DNA of 64,000 bases from positions 124,001-188,000 of the forward strand of contig NZ_CP051216.1 in assembly GCF_012516435.1 (NCBI RefSeq), given 5' to 3'. Positions 9,251-16,330 of the stretch are shown piece by piece. The notes beneath the pieces were generated by a model, which saw only the letters and a list, made by a program, of their open reading frames with translations, did no database searches and was not told the origin of the DNA. The translations under genes were made by a program, and so were the position numbers. Source of the DNA: Pseudodesulfovibrio sp. zrk46. Its GTDB lineage: Bacteria; Desulfobacterota; Desulfovibrionia; Desulfovibrionales; Desulfovibrionaceae. The number at the start of each line of letters is the position of its first letter. Position 1 is the stretch's first letter.

Positions 9251-9949
9251 TTACAATTCTTCTGAAAAAGCCAGTTCCACACATTTTTCCGCGTGAATGC
9301 GGCAGGTATCCAAAACCGGCACATCAGTATCCTTCGGCGTAACCAGCAACCCGATCTCGGTACATCCCAAAATCACGGCCTGTGCGCCCTGTGCAGCCAT
9401 GTCTTCGATGATGCGGACATACTCCTTTCGGGCCGCATCCGTGAACTCGCCTTTACACAGTTCGTCAAAGATGACCTTGTCCACCAATTCGCGATCCGCT
9501 CTGGACGGCACAATGGATTCGATGCCGTTTTCAGCAAGACGATCACGATAGAACGGCTTCTCCATGGTGAAGATGGTGCCGAGCAGGCCGACCTTGGTGG
9601 CACCCTGCTCCTTGCAGGCCGCAGCCGTGGCATCAGCGATATGAACCAGGGGGACATCTACGGCATCCGCCACCTGCGGAGCCACCATGTGCATGGTGTT
9701 GGTGCCGATGACCATAATGTCTGCGCCCGCCTTCTCCAGCGTGCACGCCGCACCGGACAGTTCCTCGGCGATGGCGTCCCAATCCCCTTTGAGCATATGG
9801 GCGCGCAGCCCGGCGAAATCCACGCTGAACATGATGATCTTGGCCGAGTGCAGCCCGCCGAGGCGGTGCTTCACGGTTTCGTTCATGACACGGTAATATT
9901 CAGCCGAAGATTCCCAGCTCATGCCGCCGAGCAACCCAATAGTCTTCAT
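9251..9949 (-). CDS. Aspartate/glutamate racemase family protein (YgeA-like)
   Basis: A 232-aa protein that closely resembles E. coli YgeA: KTIGLLGGMSWES at the start, GTNTMH around residue 84 and GCTEIGLL near 196. Most family members use two cysteines, but the first is absent here. E. coli YgeA is, from memory, described as using Thr83 and Cys197, and both positions are kept. It should interconvert L- and D-forms of Asp/Glu or related amino acids in the cytoplasm. Two tandem ATGs occur; the second (9949) lies 6 nt after AGGAG and matches the YgeA start. It follows azlD by 15 bp, as the third gene of an azlC-azlD-racemase operon. Confidence 0.88.
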   Translation of the reverse strand: MKTIGLLGGMSWESSAEYYRVMNETVKHRLGGLHSAKIIMFSVDFAGLRAHMLKGDWDAIAEELSGAACTLEKAGADIMVIGTNTMHMVAPQVADAVDVPLVHIADATAAACKEQGATKVGLLGTIFTMEKPFYRDRLAENGIESIVPSRADRELVDKVIFDELCKGEFTDAARKEYVRIIEDMAAQGAQAVILGCTEIGLLVTPKDTDVPVLDTCRIHAEKCVELAFSEEL

Positions 9950-9964
9950 CATGATCTCCTGTGA

Positions 9965-10291
9965 TTATCCTAAAAAGTATCGTCCGGCGGCGACCAACCC
10001 CATGCCGAGGGCAACGGTGCCGAAGAAGCTCTTGGTTTTCCACGCCAGCAGGAAGGCGGGAATGGCTGCCCAGAGGAAGAAATTATCGCCCGAGAAATCA
10101 AAGGCGTTCTCCTTGAGCAACAGGGACGGGAACAGCATAGCCGACAAGACGGCTGTGGGCACGTAGGAAAGCCAGCGCACCATGGGTTCGGGCAGGGAGC
10201 GAGAGGCCAATGCCAACATCGGGGCCACGCGGGGAATATAGGTGACAATGGTCATGCCCACGATGGTCAGTATGACTATCTTTTCATCCAT
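9965..10291 (-). CDS. azlD: AzlD family branched-chain amino acid exporter small subunit
   Basis: A 108-aa, very hydrophobic protein with about four membrane segments and the AzlD hallmark TYIPRVAPML near residue 17. With AzlC it forms a two-component amino-acid efflux permease. The ATG at 10291 overlaps the last 16 nt of azlC, so translation is probably coupled. A longer open frame upstream is just the opposite reading of azlC and lacks AzlD similarity. Confidence 0.9.
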   Translation of the reverse strand: MDEKIVILTIVGMTIVTYIPRVAPMLALASRSLPEPMVRWLSYVPTAVLSAMLFPSLLLKENAFDFSGDNFFLWAAIPAFLLAWKTKSFFGTVALGMGLVAAGRYFLG

Positions 10292-10986
10292 GTCTCGACT
10301 CCTGCGCCAAAGGTTGCGCCAAGCAAGGTGGCAATAATGACACTCCACTGATCCGCGCCCGACTGCACCAGAATGATGGCAGCCATGCCGGTGAATCCGG
10401 CCACGAACACATGCAGTCCGTTCTTCACCTGCATAGTGAGGAGCGCAATGAACATGGCGGGCAAGGCGTAATCCAGCCCCAGCGGTTTGACATCCGGGAT
10501 GGCGGAGCCGGTCATGAATCCGACCCACGAGGCCACGATCCATGAAACGTGAGCGATCATGTTGGTGTAGATGGACACCCGCTTGGACAGGTCGCCATTA
10601 CCGAAGCGCGCAGAGTGGACAGCAAAAGATTCGTCCGTGATCTCGTAACCGAAGATGACGAGTTCACGCTTCTTCCAGCTGCGCAGGTACGGGGCCAGCG
10701 AGGCGGACATGAGCAGATGACGCAGATTGACCACAAAGGTGGTGGCAATAATGGACAGGGGCGGCATGCCTGCGGCGAACATGGCCACGGCGATGAGCTG
10801 GGCCGACCCGGCAAACACGATGGTGGACATGAGCACCGTGCTGAGCATGGACAGCCCGGTTTTGTGGGCCAGCACGCCAAAGGCCGCCCCCACGGGCACA
10901 TAGCCCATGATGATGGGCGATGCATGGCCGAAGGCTTGCGCCAACGGCGATTTCACCCGCTCGTTTTCAATAACATCCGTTGTCAT
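10276..10986 (-). CDS. azlC: AzlC family branched-chain amino acid exporter large subunit
   Basis: A 236-aa membrane protein with the AzlC signature: GYVPVGAAFGVLA near the N terminus, VFAGSAQLIAVAM, and the NLRHLLMSASLAPYL block, followed by further hydrophobic segments. It is the main subunit of the AzlCD exporter, which in characterised members exports branched-chain amino acids or analogues. The start at 10986 is chosen because AAGGAG lies 9 nt upstream (11000-10995); two earlier in-frame ATGs lack such a site. First gene of the operon, divergent from the MocR regulator. Confidence 0.92.
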   Translation of the reverse strand: MTTDVIENERVKSPLAQAFGHASPIIMGYVPVGAAFGVLAHKTGLSMLSTVLMSTIVFAGSAQLIAVAMFAAGMPPLSIIATTFVVNLRHLLMSASLAPYLRSWKKRELVIFGYEITDESFAVHSARFGNGDLSKRVSIYTNMIAHVSWIVASWVGFMTGSAIPDVKPLGLDYALPAMFIALLTMQVKNGLHVFVAGFTGMAAIILVQSGADQWSVIIATLLGATFGAGVETWMKR

Positions 10987-11044
10987 TTTCTCTCTCTCCT
11001 TCATACGAGGTTTCTCTCTCAAACCGTCACTTGCAGTAAAGGAG

Positions 11045-11099
11045 AAAAACTGCCATCAGTACAGATACAGTTTTCACAAAGATCAAGCATAACAGTTTT
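11045..11099. promoter_or_regulatory. Candidate MocR operator region between azlC and the MocR gene
   Basis: The divergent intergenic region carries three copies of one octamer: ACAGTTTT at 11067-11074 and 11092-11099 in direct orientation, 25 bp apart, and the core inverted as AAAACTG at 11046-11052. MocR proteins typically bind direct repeats near their own promoter. The position fits control of both azlCD-racemase and autoregulation; binding itself is inferred. Confidence 0.45.
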
Positions 11100-11119
11100 G
11101 CATTTTCCATGGGGTAATC

Positions 11120-12571
11120 ATGAGTATGACAACCATGAACAACGACGTATACCGCTATCAGGCCGTGGAGAAACACATCCTGGGCATGGTGGAAAACGGC
11201 GCACTGCAACTTGGCGAAAAGCTCCCTTCACTGCGCAAGCTGAGCACCAATCTGGGCGTATCCATCTCGACGGTTAATCAGGCATACGTCGAGTTGGAGC
11301 GCAAGGGGGTCATCGAATCCCGACCCCGGTCCGGCTTCTTCGTCAAGCAAAAGGCCATGCGCCTGCCACGGACCGAGTCCGGCCCTACGCCCATGGAAGC
11401 CCCCCGTCCCGTAACTCGCATCGGCCTCATTCAGACAGTGCTCGAATCGGTGGGCGGCACCGACACCAATGAAATTCCACTGGGCGTCGTGGCGCCGGGC
11501 ACTCCCCTGCTCCCGCTCAAGGAGCTGGGACGCATCACCGCTGCCATGATCCGCGACAATCCCGAGCGGGCACTGGCGTATGCTCCCATCCCGGGTGACG
11601 ACGAACTCATCAGACAGATCGCATTCCGCTCCATGGAGCTCGGCATCCCGGCAGGACCGACTGATCCGGTCATCACCGCGGGCTGTATGGAAGCCCTGTA
11701 TCTGGGCATGCGCTCCATCACCCGTCCCGGTGATACGGTCCTCATCCAGTCCCCCACCTATTACTGTTTCCTGCAACTGCTGGAGACCCTCGGCCTGCGC
11801 GTCATTGAGATCCCCTCTGATCCCGAAGGCGGCGTTTCTCCGGCCGAGCTTGCTCATGCCCTCAAGACCTTCGACATCTCCGCCTGCATCCTTGCACCCA
11901 ATTTCAACAACCCGGATGCCAGCCTTACACCGGACGAAGCCAAGCAGGAGATCGTGCGCCTACTGGCCGAACGCGATATTCCGCTGGTGGAGGACGATGT
12001 TTACACGGACCTTCACTTCACTCCCAAGCGGCCCGGCACGTACAAACAGTTCGACGAGAAGGGACTGGTTCTCCTGTGTTCCTCCTTTTCAAAGACCATT
12101 GCTCCTGGCTATCGCGTGGGATGGATGCTGCCCGGCAAGTTCCGGCAGAAGGTGCTGGAGATAAAGGCCACCACCAATGTCTCCACCTCGGCTCCAGGGC
12201 AGATGGCCATCGCCGAATACCTGAGACAAGGGCGTATGGAACGCCAGATCAAGCGACTGCGAAACGCCATGGAAACACAGATGGACACCATGCAGCTCCA
12301 TCTGGAACGACATTTTCCGGTCGGCACTCGTGTCACCCATCCTCGTGGCGGCAGCGTGCTCTGGCTGGAGTTGCCCAAGCAGGTGGATTCGGTGGAGCTC
12401 TTTTTTCAGGCCCGCGCCAAAAGCATCGGCATCGCACCCGGCCCGATCTTCTCCACGCAGGACAAGTTCTCCAATTACATCCGCCTGAGCTGCGGCGCGC
12501 CATGGAGCGAACAGATGCGACAGGGCATCGAGACACTTGGCGGCCTGGCCACAGAGCTGGCTCAGAAGTAG
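11120..12571 (+). CDS. MocR-type transcriptional regulator (GntR wHTH fused to aminotransferase domain)
   Basis: A 483-aa protein. Residues about 10-75 are a GntR winged helix (LGEKLPSLRKLSTNLGVSIST...ELERKGVIESRPRSGFFV). Residues about 120-480 are a class I aminotransferase fold, with NFNNPDA (PLP ring contacts), DDVYTDL and the PLP-binding Lys325 in SSFSKTIAPGYRVGW. MocR proteins use PLP or its amino-acid adduct as effector and seldom work as enzymes. Divergent from azlC-azlD-racemase, which it probably regulates in response to an amino acid. No strong ribosome-binding site precedes the ATG. Confidence 0.92.
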   Translation: MSMTTMNNDVYRYQAVEKHILGMVENGALQLGEKLPSLRKLSTNLGVSISTVNQAYVELERKGVIESRPRSGFFVKQKAMRLPRTESGPTPMEAPRPVTRIGLIQTVLESVGGTDTNEIPLGVVAPGTPLLPLKELGRITAAMIRDNPERALAYAPIPGDDELIRQIAFRSMELGIPAGPTDPVITAGCMEALYLGMRSITRPGDTVLIQSPTYYCFLQLLETLGLRVIEIPSDPEGGVSPAELAHALKTFDISACILAPNFNNPDASLTPDEAKQEIVRLLAERDIPLVEDDVYTDLHFTPKRPGTYKQFDEKGLVLLCSSFSKTIAPGYRVGWMLPGKFRQKVLEIKATTNVSTSAPGQMAIAEYLRQGRMERQIKRLRNAMETQMDTMQLHLERHFPVGTRVTHPRGGSVLWLELPKQVDSVELFFQARAKSIGIAPGPIFSTQDKFSNYIRLSCGAPWSEQMRQGIETLGGLATELAQK

Positions 12572-12586
12572 CATAAGCATCTGTCA

Positions 12587-12666
12587 ATCGGTAACTTTCC
12601 GCTTTACCACTCAAACCCGCAGGCGTAGTGTGCATCAGCCGCATCTACGGCTGAGAGGTTACCGAT
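12587..12666 (+). promoter_or_regulatory. Structured leader of rarD, possibly hiding the ribosome-binding site
   Basis: Two nested perfect inverted repeats. The outer stem pairs ATCGGTAAC (12587-12595) with GTTACCGAT (12658-12666), which includes the first two bases of the rarD ATG at 12665. The inner hairpin pairs TCAGCCG (12635-12641) with CGGCTGA (12648-12654), around a 6-base loop and next to the likely ribosome-binding site GAGAGG (12653-12658). This would close the translation start unless opened. I cannot assign it to a known riboswitch class. It lies between the MocR stop and rarD. Confidence 0.5.
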
Positions 12667-13582
12667 GACACCACGTCCCATATCCGACAAAACCAGCGGA
12701 TTCCTTGCTGCCTTGGGGGCCTTCATGGCCTGGGGCTTTCTTCCCATGTACTGGAAAGAGGTTCAGTCCGTTGCGCCTTTGGAGATCCTGTGTCACCGCA
12801 TCGTCTGGTCACTGGTCTTCATCGCGCTGGTGTTGACCATAAACAAACGGTGGGCCGAAACCTTTGCGCCCATGCGATCCTTCAGGAATGTCGGCATCCT
12901 CGTCCTCAGCAGCCTTTGCATCGGTACCAACTGGCTCCTTTACATCTGGGCCGTGAACACCAACCACGTTCTGGAATCAAGCCTTGGCTATTACATGAAT
13001 CCTCTCATGAACGTGATCCTCGGGTTCATTGTTTTCCAAGAGCGCCCGTCCCGCATGCAGTACGTGGCCATCGGACTGGCCGCCATGGGCGTGGCCAACG
13101 CCGTGATCAGCTACGGAGAAGTACCGTGGGTCTCACTGGCCCTTGCCATCTCCTTTGCCTTCTATGGACTGCTCAGAAAAATCGCTGCCGTGGAGTCCCT
13201 GCCCGGCCTGTTTCTCGAGACCCTGATTCTTGCGCCTGTTTCCCTCTATTACATCCTGCACTTGCAGGTTGAAGGGACCAGTGGGTTTCTCGCTGGCGAC
13301 ATGCATGTGGACCTCTTCCTCATGGGTGCCGGAGTAGCCACAGCCATGCCGCTCATAGGATTCGCCTTTGGTGCACGGCGGCTACAGCTCTCCACACTCG
13401 GCATTTTGCAATACCTTGCACCGAGCATTGCCTTCCTGTTGGGTGTATTTCTCTACCACGAGCCCTTCGGCTCCAGTCAGTTGATCACATTCGCCCTGAT
13501 CTGGTCGGCTGTGGCCGTCTATTCGGCGGAATCCATCATCACCATTCGCAAGCAACGCCGCTTAGCCGGCAGCGAAACCTAA
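12665..13582 (+). CDS. rarD: RarD/EamA family transporter
   Basis: A 305-aa membrane protein with about ten hydrophobic segments arranged as two EamA repeats. The start region contains FLAALGAFMAWGFLPMYWK, typical of RarD. Further RarD-like blocks are LCHRIVWSL, NWLLYIWAVN and the SLGYYMNPL stretch. RarD proteins are drug/metabolite superfamily members of uncertain substrate; the E. coli name comes from chloramphenicol sensitivity. It follows the MocR gene by about 93 bp on the same strand, so read-through from the MocR transcript is possible, subject to the structured leader. Confidence 0.9.
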   Translation: MTPRPISDKTSGFLAALGAFMAWGFLPMYWKEVQSVAPLEILCHRIVWSLVFIALVLTINKRWAETFAPMRSFRNVGILVLSSLCIGTNWLLYIWAVNTNHVLESSLGYYMNPLMNVILGFIVFQERPSRMQYVAIGLAAMGVANAVISYGEVPWVSLALAISFAFYGLLRKIAAVESLPGLFLETLILAPVSLYYILHLQVEGTSGFLAGDMHVDLFLMGAGVATAMPLIGFAFGARRLQLSTLGILQYLAPSIAFLLGVFLYHEPFGSSQLITFALIWSAVAVYSAESIITIRKQRRLAGSET

Positions 13583-13632
13583 ACCGAAACAAGAGGTTGC
13601 AACGCAATCATTCTGGACTTGTCAGAGTCTCA

Positions 13633-13661
13633 TTAATCGTTTATCGTCGATCAACGATTAA
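13633..13661. promoter_or_regulatory. Candidate ArsR-family operator upstream of arsR-hgcAB
   Basis: Perfect 9-bp inverted repeat TTAATCGTT (13633-13641) / AACGATTAA (13653-13661) with an 11-bp spacer, ending 11 bp before the regulator's ATG. Size, AT-rich arms and position match operators of ArsR/SmtB repressors, which usually repress their own operon. Binding is inferred. Confidence 0.65.
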
Positions 13662-13672
13662 CGGAGATTTTC

Positions 13673-13972
13673 ATGACGCCATTCAACGACGACAAGCTGG
13701 CTGATATCTGCAAAGCGCTGGGACACCCGGCGCGCATAAGCATCCTGCGCCAACTCATCAAGGAAGACCGCTGCATCTGCGGCCGAATAGTGGAAGCGCT
13801 TCCTCTTGCCCAATCTACGGTGAGCCAGCACCTAAAGGTGCTCAAGGAGGCCGGACTGGTACGTGGCGAGATAGAAGGCCCAAAGACGTGTTATTGCATT
13901 GATAAGGAAACACTCTTTCGCCTGGGCCTGACCATGGACTCACTGATGCCGGAAAACGAGGTGCAACCATGA
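13673..13972 (+). CDS. ArsR-family transcriptional regulator of the hgcAB operon
   Basis: A 99-aa winged-helix protein: helix-turn-helix and recognition helix in [19 protein letters not shown] (about 44-62), beta wing in [13 protein letters not shown]. The CIC in DRCICGRIV (about 25-27) lies near the place where ArsR/SmtB proteins bear metal or metalloid ligands, and CYC in the wing adds two more thiols; effector binding is inferred. Its TGA overlaps the ATG that I assign to hgcA (ATGA at 13969-13972), so the two are translationally coupled. From memory, an ArsR-like gene is reported upstream of hgcAB in Pseudodesulfovibrio. Confidence 0.92.
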   Translation: MTPFNDDKLADICKALGHPARISILRQLIKEDRCICGRIVEALPLAQSTVSQHLKVLKEAGLVRGEIEGPKTCYCIDKETLFRLGLTMDSLMPENEVQP

Positions 13973-15177
13973 CCTTGAACAAACCTCCCTTTGAGCCCAT
14001 GGATATGATGGACCCGAAGGACTGTGCGCCCACAGTCTGCACGTCCACTGACTGCGCTCCGGGCACGCCTACGGCGCCGGAAGACGACGCGCCCTGTTGA
14101 GGCCCCAAGCCTGTCCCCCGTGCCGGGGACTTTGAAAAGCCGGGCTATGCACTGGAACCATTCGTGGATGGGTTCCTCGACACCGCTGTCGGTCCCGTCC
14201 CTCGCGTGGCCACCGATTTGAACTTCAAAGACATGCTCGGGACCATCGGCGCCCGAACAGGGTATGGCCGTTACGACTACAAGGTCGTGCCGGGGCTGTA
14301 TTGTGTGGGCAACCCCACCCCCGAGTCACAAGTCCTTGTCACCGCCAACTACAAACTCACTTTTGACGCCGTACGCAAGGAGTTGGGCGGTCAGGATGTC
14401 TGGCTGCTCATCGCAGATACCCGCGGCATCAACGTGTGGTGTGCGGCGGGCAAGTCCCTTTTTTCCACCGAAGAGATTGTCCTGAGCGTTCAAAAAGCCC
14501 AGCTGGACAAGGTAGTATCCCACCGCACCCTTATCCTGCCGCAACTCGGAGCAACCGGGACCTCGGCCACGGCCATTCGCAAGCAATCGGGGTTTACGGT
14601 TGTATACGGACCTGTTGAGGCCCGAGACCTGCCTGCCTTCATTGCGGCCGGAAACAAGGCCGACGAGACAATGCGCACTGTCACGTTTGATCTTGTTCAA
14701 CGCGCAGAACTCATCCCCGTTGAAGTGTTCCAGTTCGTCAAGCCCATGGCTATCGTGATGCTGGCAGTATTCCTTCTGTCCGGTATCGGTTCGGACTTTT
14801 ACTCCATGTCCGCGGCATGGAGTCGCGGGTTGACCTTTGCCGGAGCCAGCATCCTTGCCATACTGGCAGGATGTGTTGCCGTCCCACTACTCCTGCCCCA
14901 CCTGCCGTGGCGACACTTCTCTGCCAAGGGAGCCCTGACCGGAGGACTGGCTGGCATACTCGCGACGAGTCTGTTCAATGGAGAAGGAGCAACACAAGCC
15001 GCTGCTCTGCTCATTTGGAACATCACCGCCGCATCCTACCTTGCCATGAACTTCACTGGTTCCACGCCGTACACTTCGCCCACAGGCGTCGAGCGTGAGA
15101 TGCGCCAATCACTGCCGTGGCAAATCGGCGGAGCACTGGTCGCCACCATACTCTGGCTGGCAGCACCGTTTATATAG
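13969..15177 (+). CDS. hgcA: Mercury-methylating corrinoid protein HgcA, inferred selenoprotein with in-frame UGA
   Basis: HgcA passes a methyl group from its corrinoid to Hg(II). The cap-helix signature NVWCAAGK gives the cobalt-ligand Cys, residue 93 when counted from the internal GTG at 14164. Five hydrophobic segments follow in the C-terminal half. I extend the gene to the ATG at 13969: GAGGTG (13958-13963) lies 5 nt before it, it overlaps the arsR stop, and its frame is that of HgcA with one interruption, TGA at 14098-14100. Read as selenocysteine, the product is 402 aa with Cys19, Cys24, Cys29, Cys43 and Sec44, and the cobalt-ligand Cys becomes 158. The GTG at 14164 has only a weak GGA upstream and would start inside a stretch that looks conserved ([15 protein letters not shown]). 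If the TGA is a true stop, the upstream part is a separate 43-aa Cys-rich peptide. HgcA identity is near certain; Sec is strong inference. Confidence 0.9.
14098..14130 (+). promoter_or_regulatory. Candidate SECIS: UGA codon plus downstream hairpin inside hgcA
   Basis: The in-frame TGA (14098-14100) directly follows a Cys codon. Downstream, GTCCCC (14113-14118) and GGGGAC (14125-14130) form a 6-bp stem closing the six-base loop CGTGCC. The loop occupies +19 to +24 from the TGA, with G at +20 and T at +21. In the E. coli fdhF SECIS, as I recall it, the six-base loop AGGUCU sits at about +18 to +23 with its GU at the same +20/+21 positions. Bacterial SECIS elements typically have the apical loop 16-37 nt past the UGA with an early G. 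SelB recognition is inferred. Confidence 0.7.
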
Positions 15178-15188
15178 GAAGACAAGCA

Positions 15189-15476
15189 ATGAAAGATTAC
15201 CGATACCTTCCCGATGTTGCTACTCTCACGCTGAATCATGACGCCTGCGTCGGATGCGGTCTGTGTGTCACAGTATGCCCCCATCGCGCCCTGATCATGA
15301 AAGAGGGGAAAGCTCACATTGCAGACCTCAACGGCTGCATAGAGTGCGGTGCGTGTATGCGTAACTGCCCCACCGAGGCCGTAAACGTGAATCCGGGGAC
15401 CGGCTGCGCCACTCTTATTATGGATAACTGGCTCTACGAAATGTCGGGTGGAAGACTCAGAAAAAAGTGCTGTTGA
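15189..15476 (+). CDS. hgcB: HgcB, 2[4Fe-4S] ferredoxin of mercury methylation
   Basis: A 95-aa ferredoxin with two CxxCxxCxxxC motifs (Cys20/23/26/30 and Cys50/53/56/60), a lone Cys73 and a C-terminal Cys94-Cys95 pair. Exactly these extra cysteines are the ones known to matter in HgcB, as I recall the ND132 work. It is thought to reduce the HgcA corrinoid and to pass Hg(II) to HgcA through the thiols. It starts 11 bp after the hgcA stop with AGGAAG upstream, so they are co-transcribed. A short GCCTG-AAA-CAGGC hairpin (15479-15491) follows the stop but lacks an adjoining T run. Confidence 0.97.
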   Translation: MKDYRYLPDVATLTLNHDACVGCGLCVTVCPHRALIMKEGKAHIADLNGCIECGACMRNCPTEAVNVNPGTGCATLIMDNWLYEMSGGRLRKKCC

Positions 15477-15577
15477 TTGCCTGAAACAGGCTACGCATTT
15501 ACTTTTTCACGATTTTAAGCCACATCATAAGGAGAGAAGATCGGTCAATTGTCGTGAACTGCCCACGAGGAGGCCCC

Positions 15578-16330
15578 ATGAAGCTCAAGGTTGGAATTCC
15601 CTACGCCAAACATGGACGCATTACTGACGCCACCCTGAAAAGTGTCAGTGACCTTCGGGCCTCCTGCGATTTCGACGTGACCATCGTGGCTCAACAGGGC
15701 AGCAATGTTCCCCGCTCGCGCAACGCCATGATCAACGGGGAGCAATCCAACCATATTTATCAGAAGCTTGACGACTTCGACTACTTCCTGTGCGTCGACG
15801 CGGACACGGGCTTTGCAGTGGAACATGTCCACCAACTCATCGCCCATGACCTCGATATCGTCAGCGGCGCATATCTGCACAAGCAGAACAAGAAACAGAT
15901 GGTCGCCGGATGGTTCAGCGGGATAGAGGGCATCTCCTTAAAGGAAAACCGAGTGTCTGCCGACAGAACCGGCCTCTTTGAAGTGGACTGGTGCGGCGCA
16001 GGCTTTCTCCTGCTCAAGCGGGAAGCGCTGGAGTCCATGCCCTACCCGTGGTTCACCTGTATCGAAGTCGAATACGACAGCCCGGAAGGCAAATGCGCGC
16101 AGATCACCAGCGACGACATCGGCTTCTGCATGAAAGCCCGCCAAAACGGAAAGAAGATTATGCTGGACGCGGATTGCCGCGTTGCTCACGTGGCCCATCC
16201 CAACGAAAAAGGTGGCTCCCTACCTGATGCGCTCAACGACCTGCTTCGCAGCCGCGAGACCATCATCAAGCACGTTCAGGCCATGACCGAGGAGAACAAG
16301 CTGCTCAAGGAAAAACTGAGCAGCGACTAG
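15578..16330 (+). CDS. Glycosyltransferase-like protein (GT-A type fold)
   Basis: A 250-aa protein with an N-terminal nucleotide-sugar-type fold: VPRSRNAMI near residue 47 and YFLCVDADTGF, a DxD motif expected to hold a metal and sugar nucleotide, near residue 71. Further along are WCGAGFLLLKREAL and SDDIGFCMKAR, which resemble the acceptor-side Gly and acidic residues of GT2/GT-A enzymes. The last about 25 residues are charged and probably coiled-coil. The ATG at 15578 is preceded by GAGGAGG (15567-15573). It lies 101 bp after hgcB on the same strand, but I see no functional tie. Its 3' end overlaps the convergent Fe-S gene by 4 bp. Confidence 0.7.
   Translation: MKLKVGIPYAKHGRITDATLKSVSDLRASCDFDVTIVAQQGSNVPRSRNAMINGEQSNHIYQKLDDFDYFLCVDADTGFAVEHVHQLIAHDLDIVSGAYLHKQNKKQMVAGWFSGIEGISLKENRVSADRTGLFEVDWCGAGFLLLKREALESMPYPWFTCIEVEYDSPEGKCAQITSDDIGFCMKARQNGKKIMLDADCRVAHVAHPNEKGGSLPDALNDLLRSRETIIKHVQAMTEENKLLKEKLSSD

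Noticed and set aside
12651-12661. CTGAGAGGTTA read as a thi box (TPP riboswitch)
   Set aside because: The second conserved part of the TPP riboswitch, ACCTGATCTGG-like, is absent between here and the start codon at 12665, and RarD is not a thiamin gene. The structure is reported as an unclassified leader.
14098-14100. The TGA as a real stop, with a separate 43-aa Cys-rich peptide and hgcA starting at GTG 14164
   Set aside because: Possible but less likely: GTG 14164 has only a weak ribosome-binding site, the frame is continuous on both sides, and a SECIS-like hairpin is present. It is kept as the alternative in the hgcA entry.
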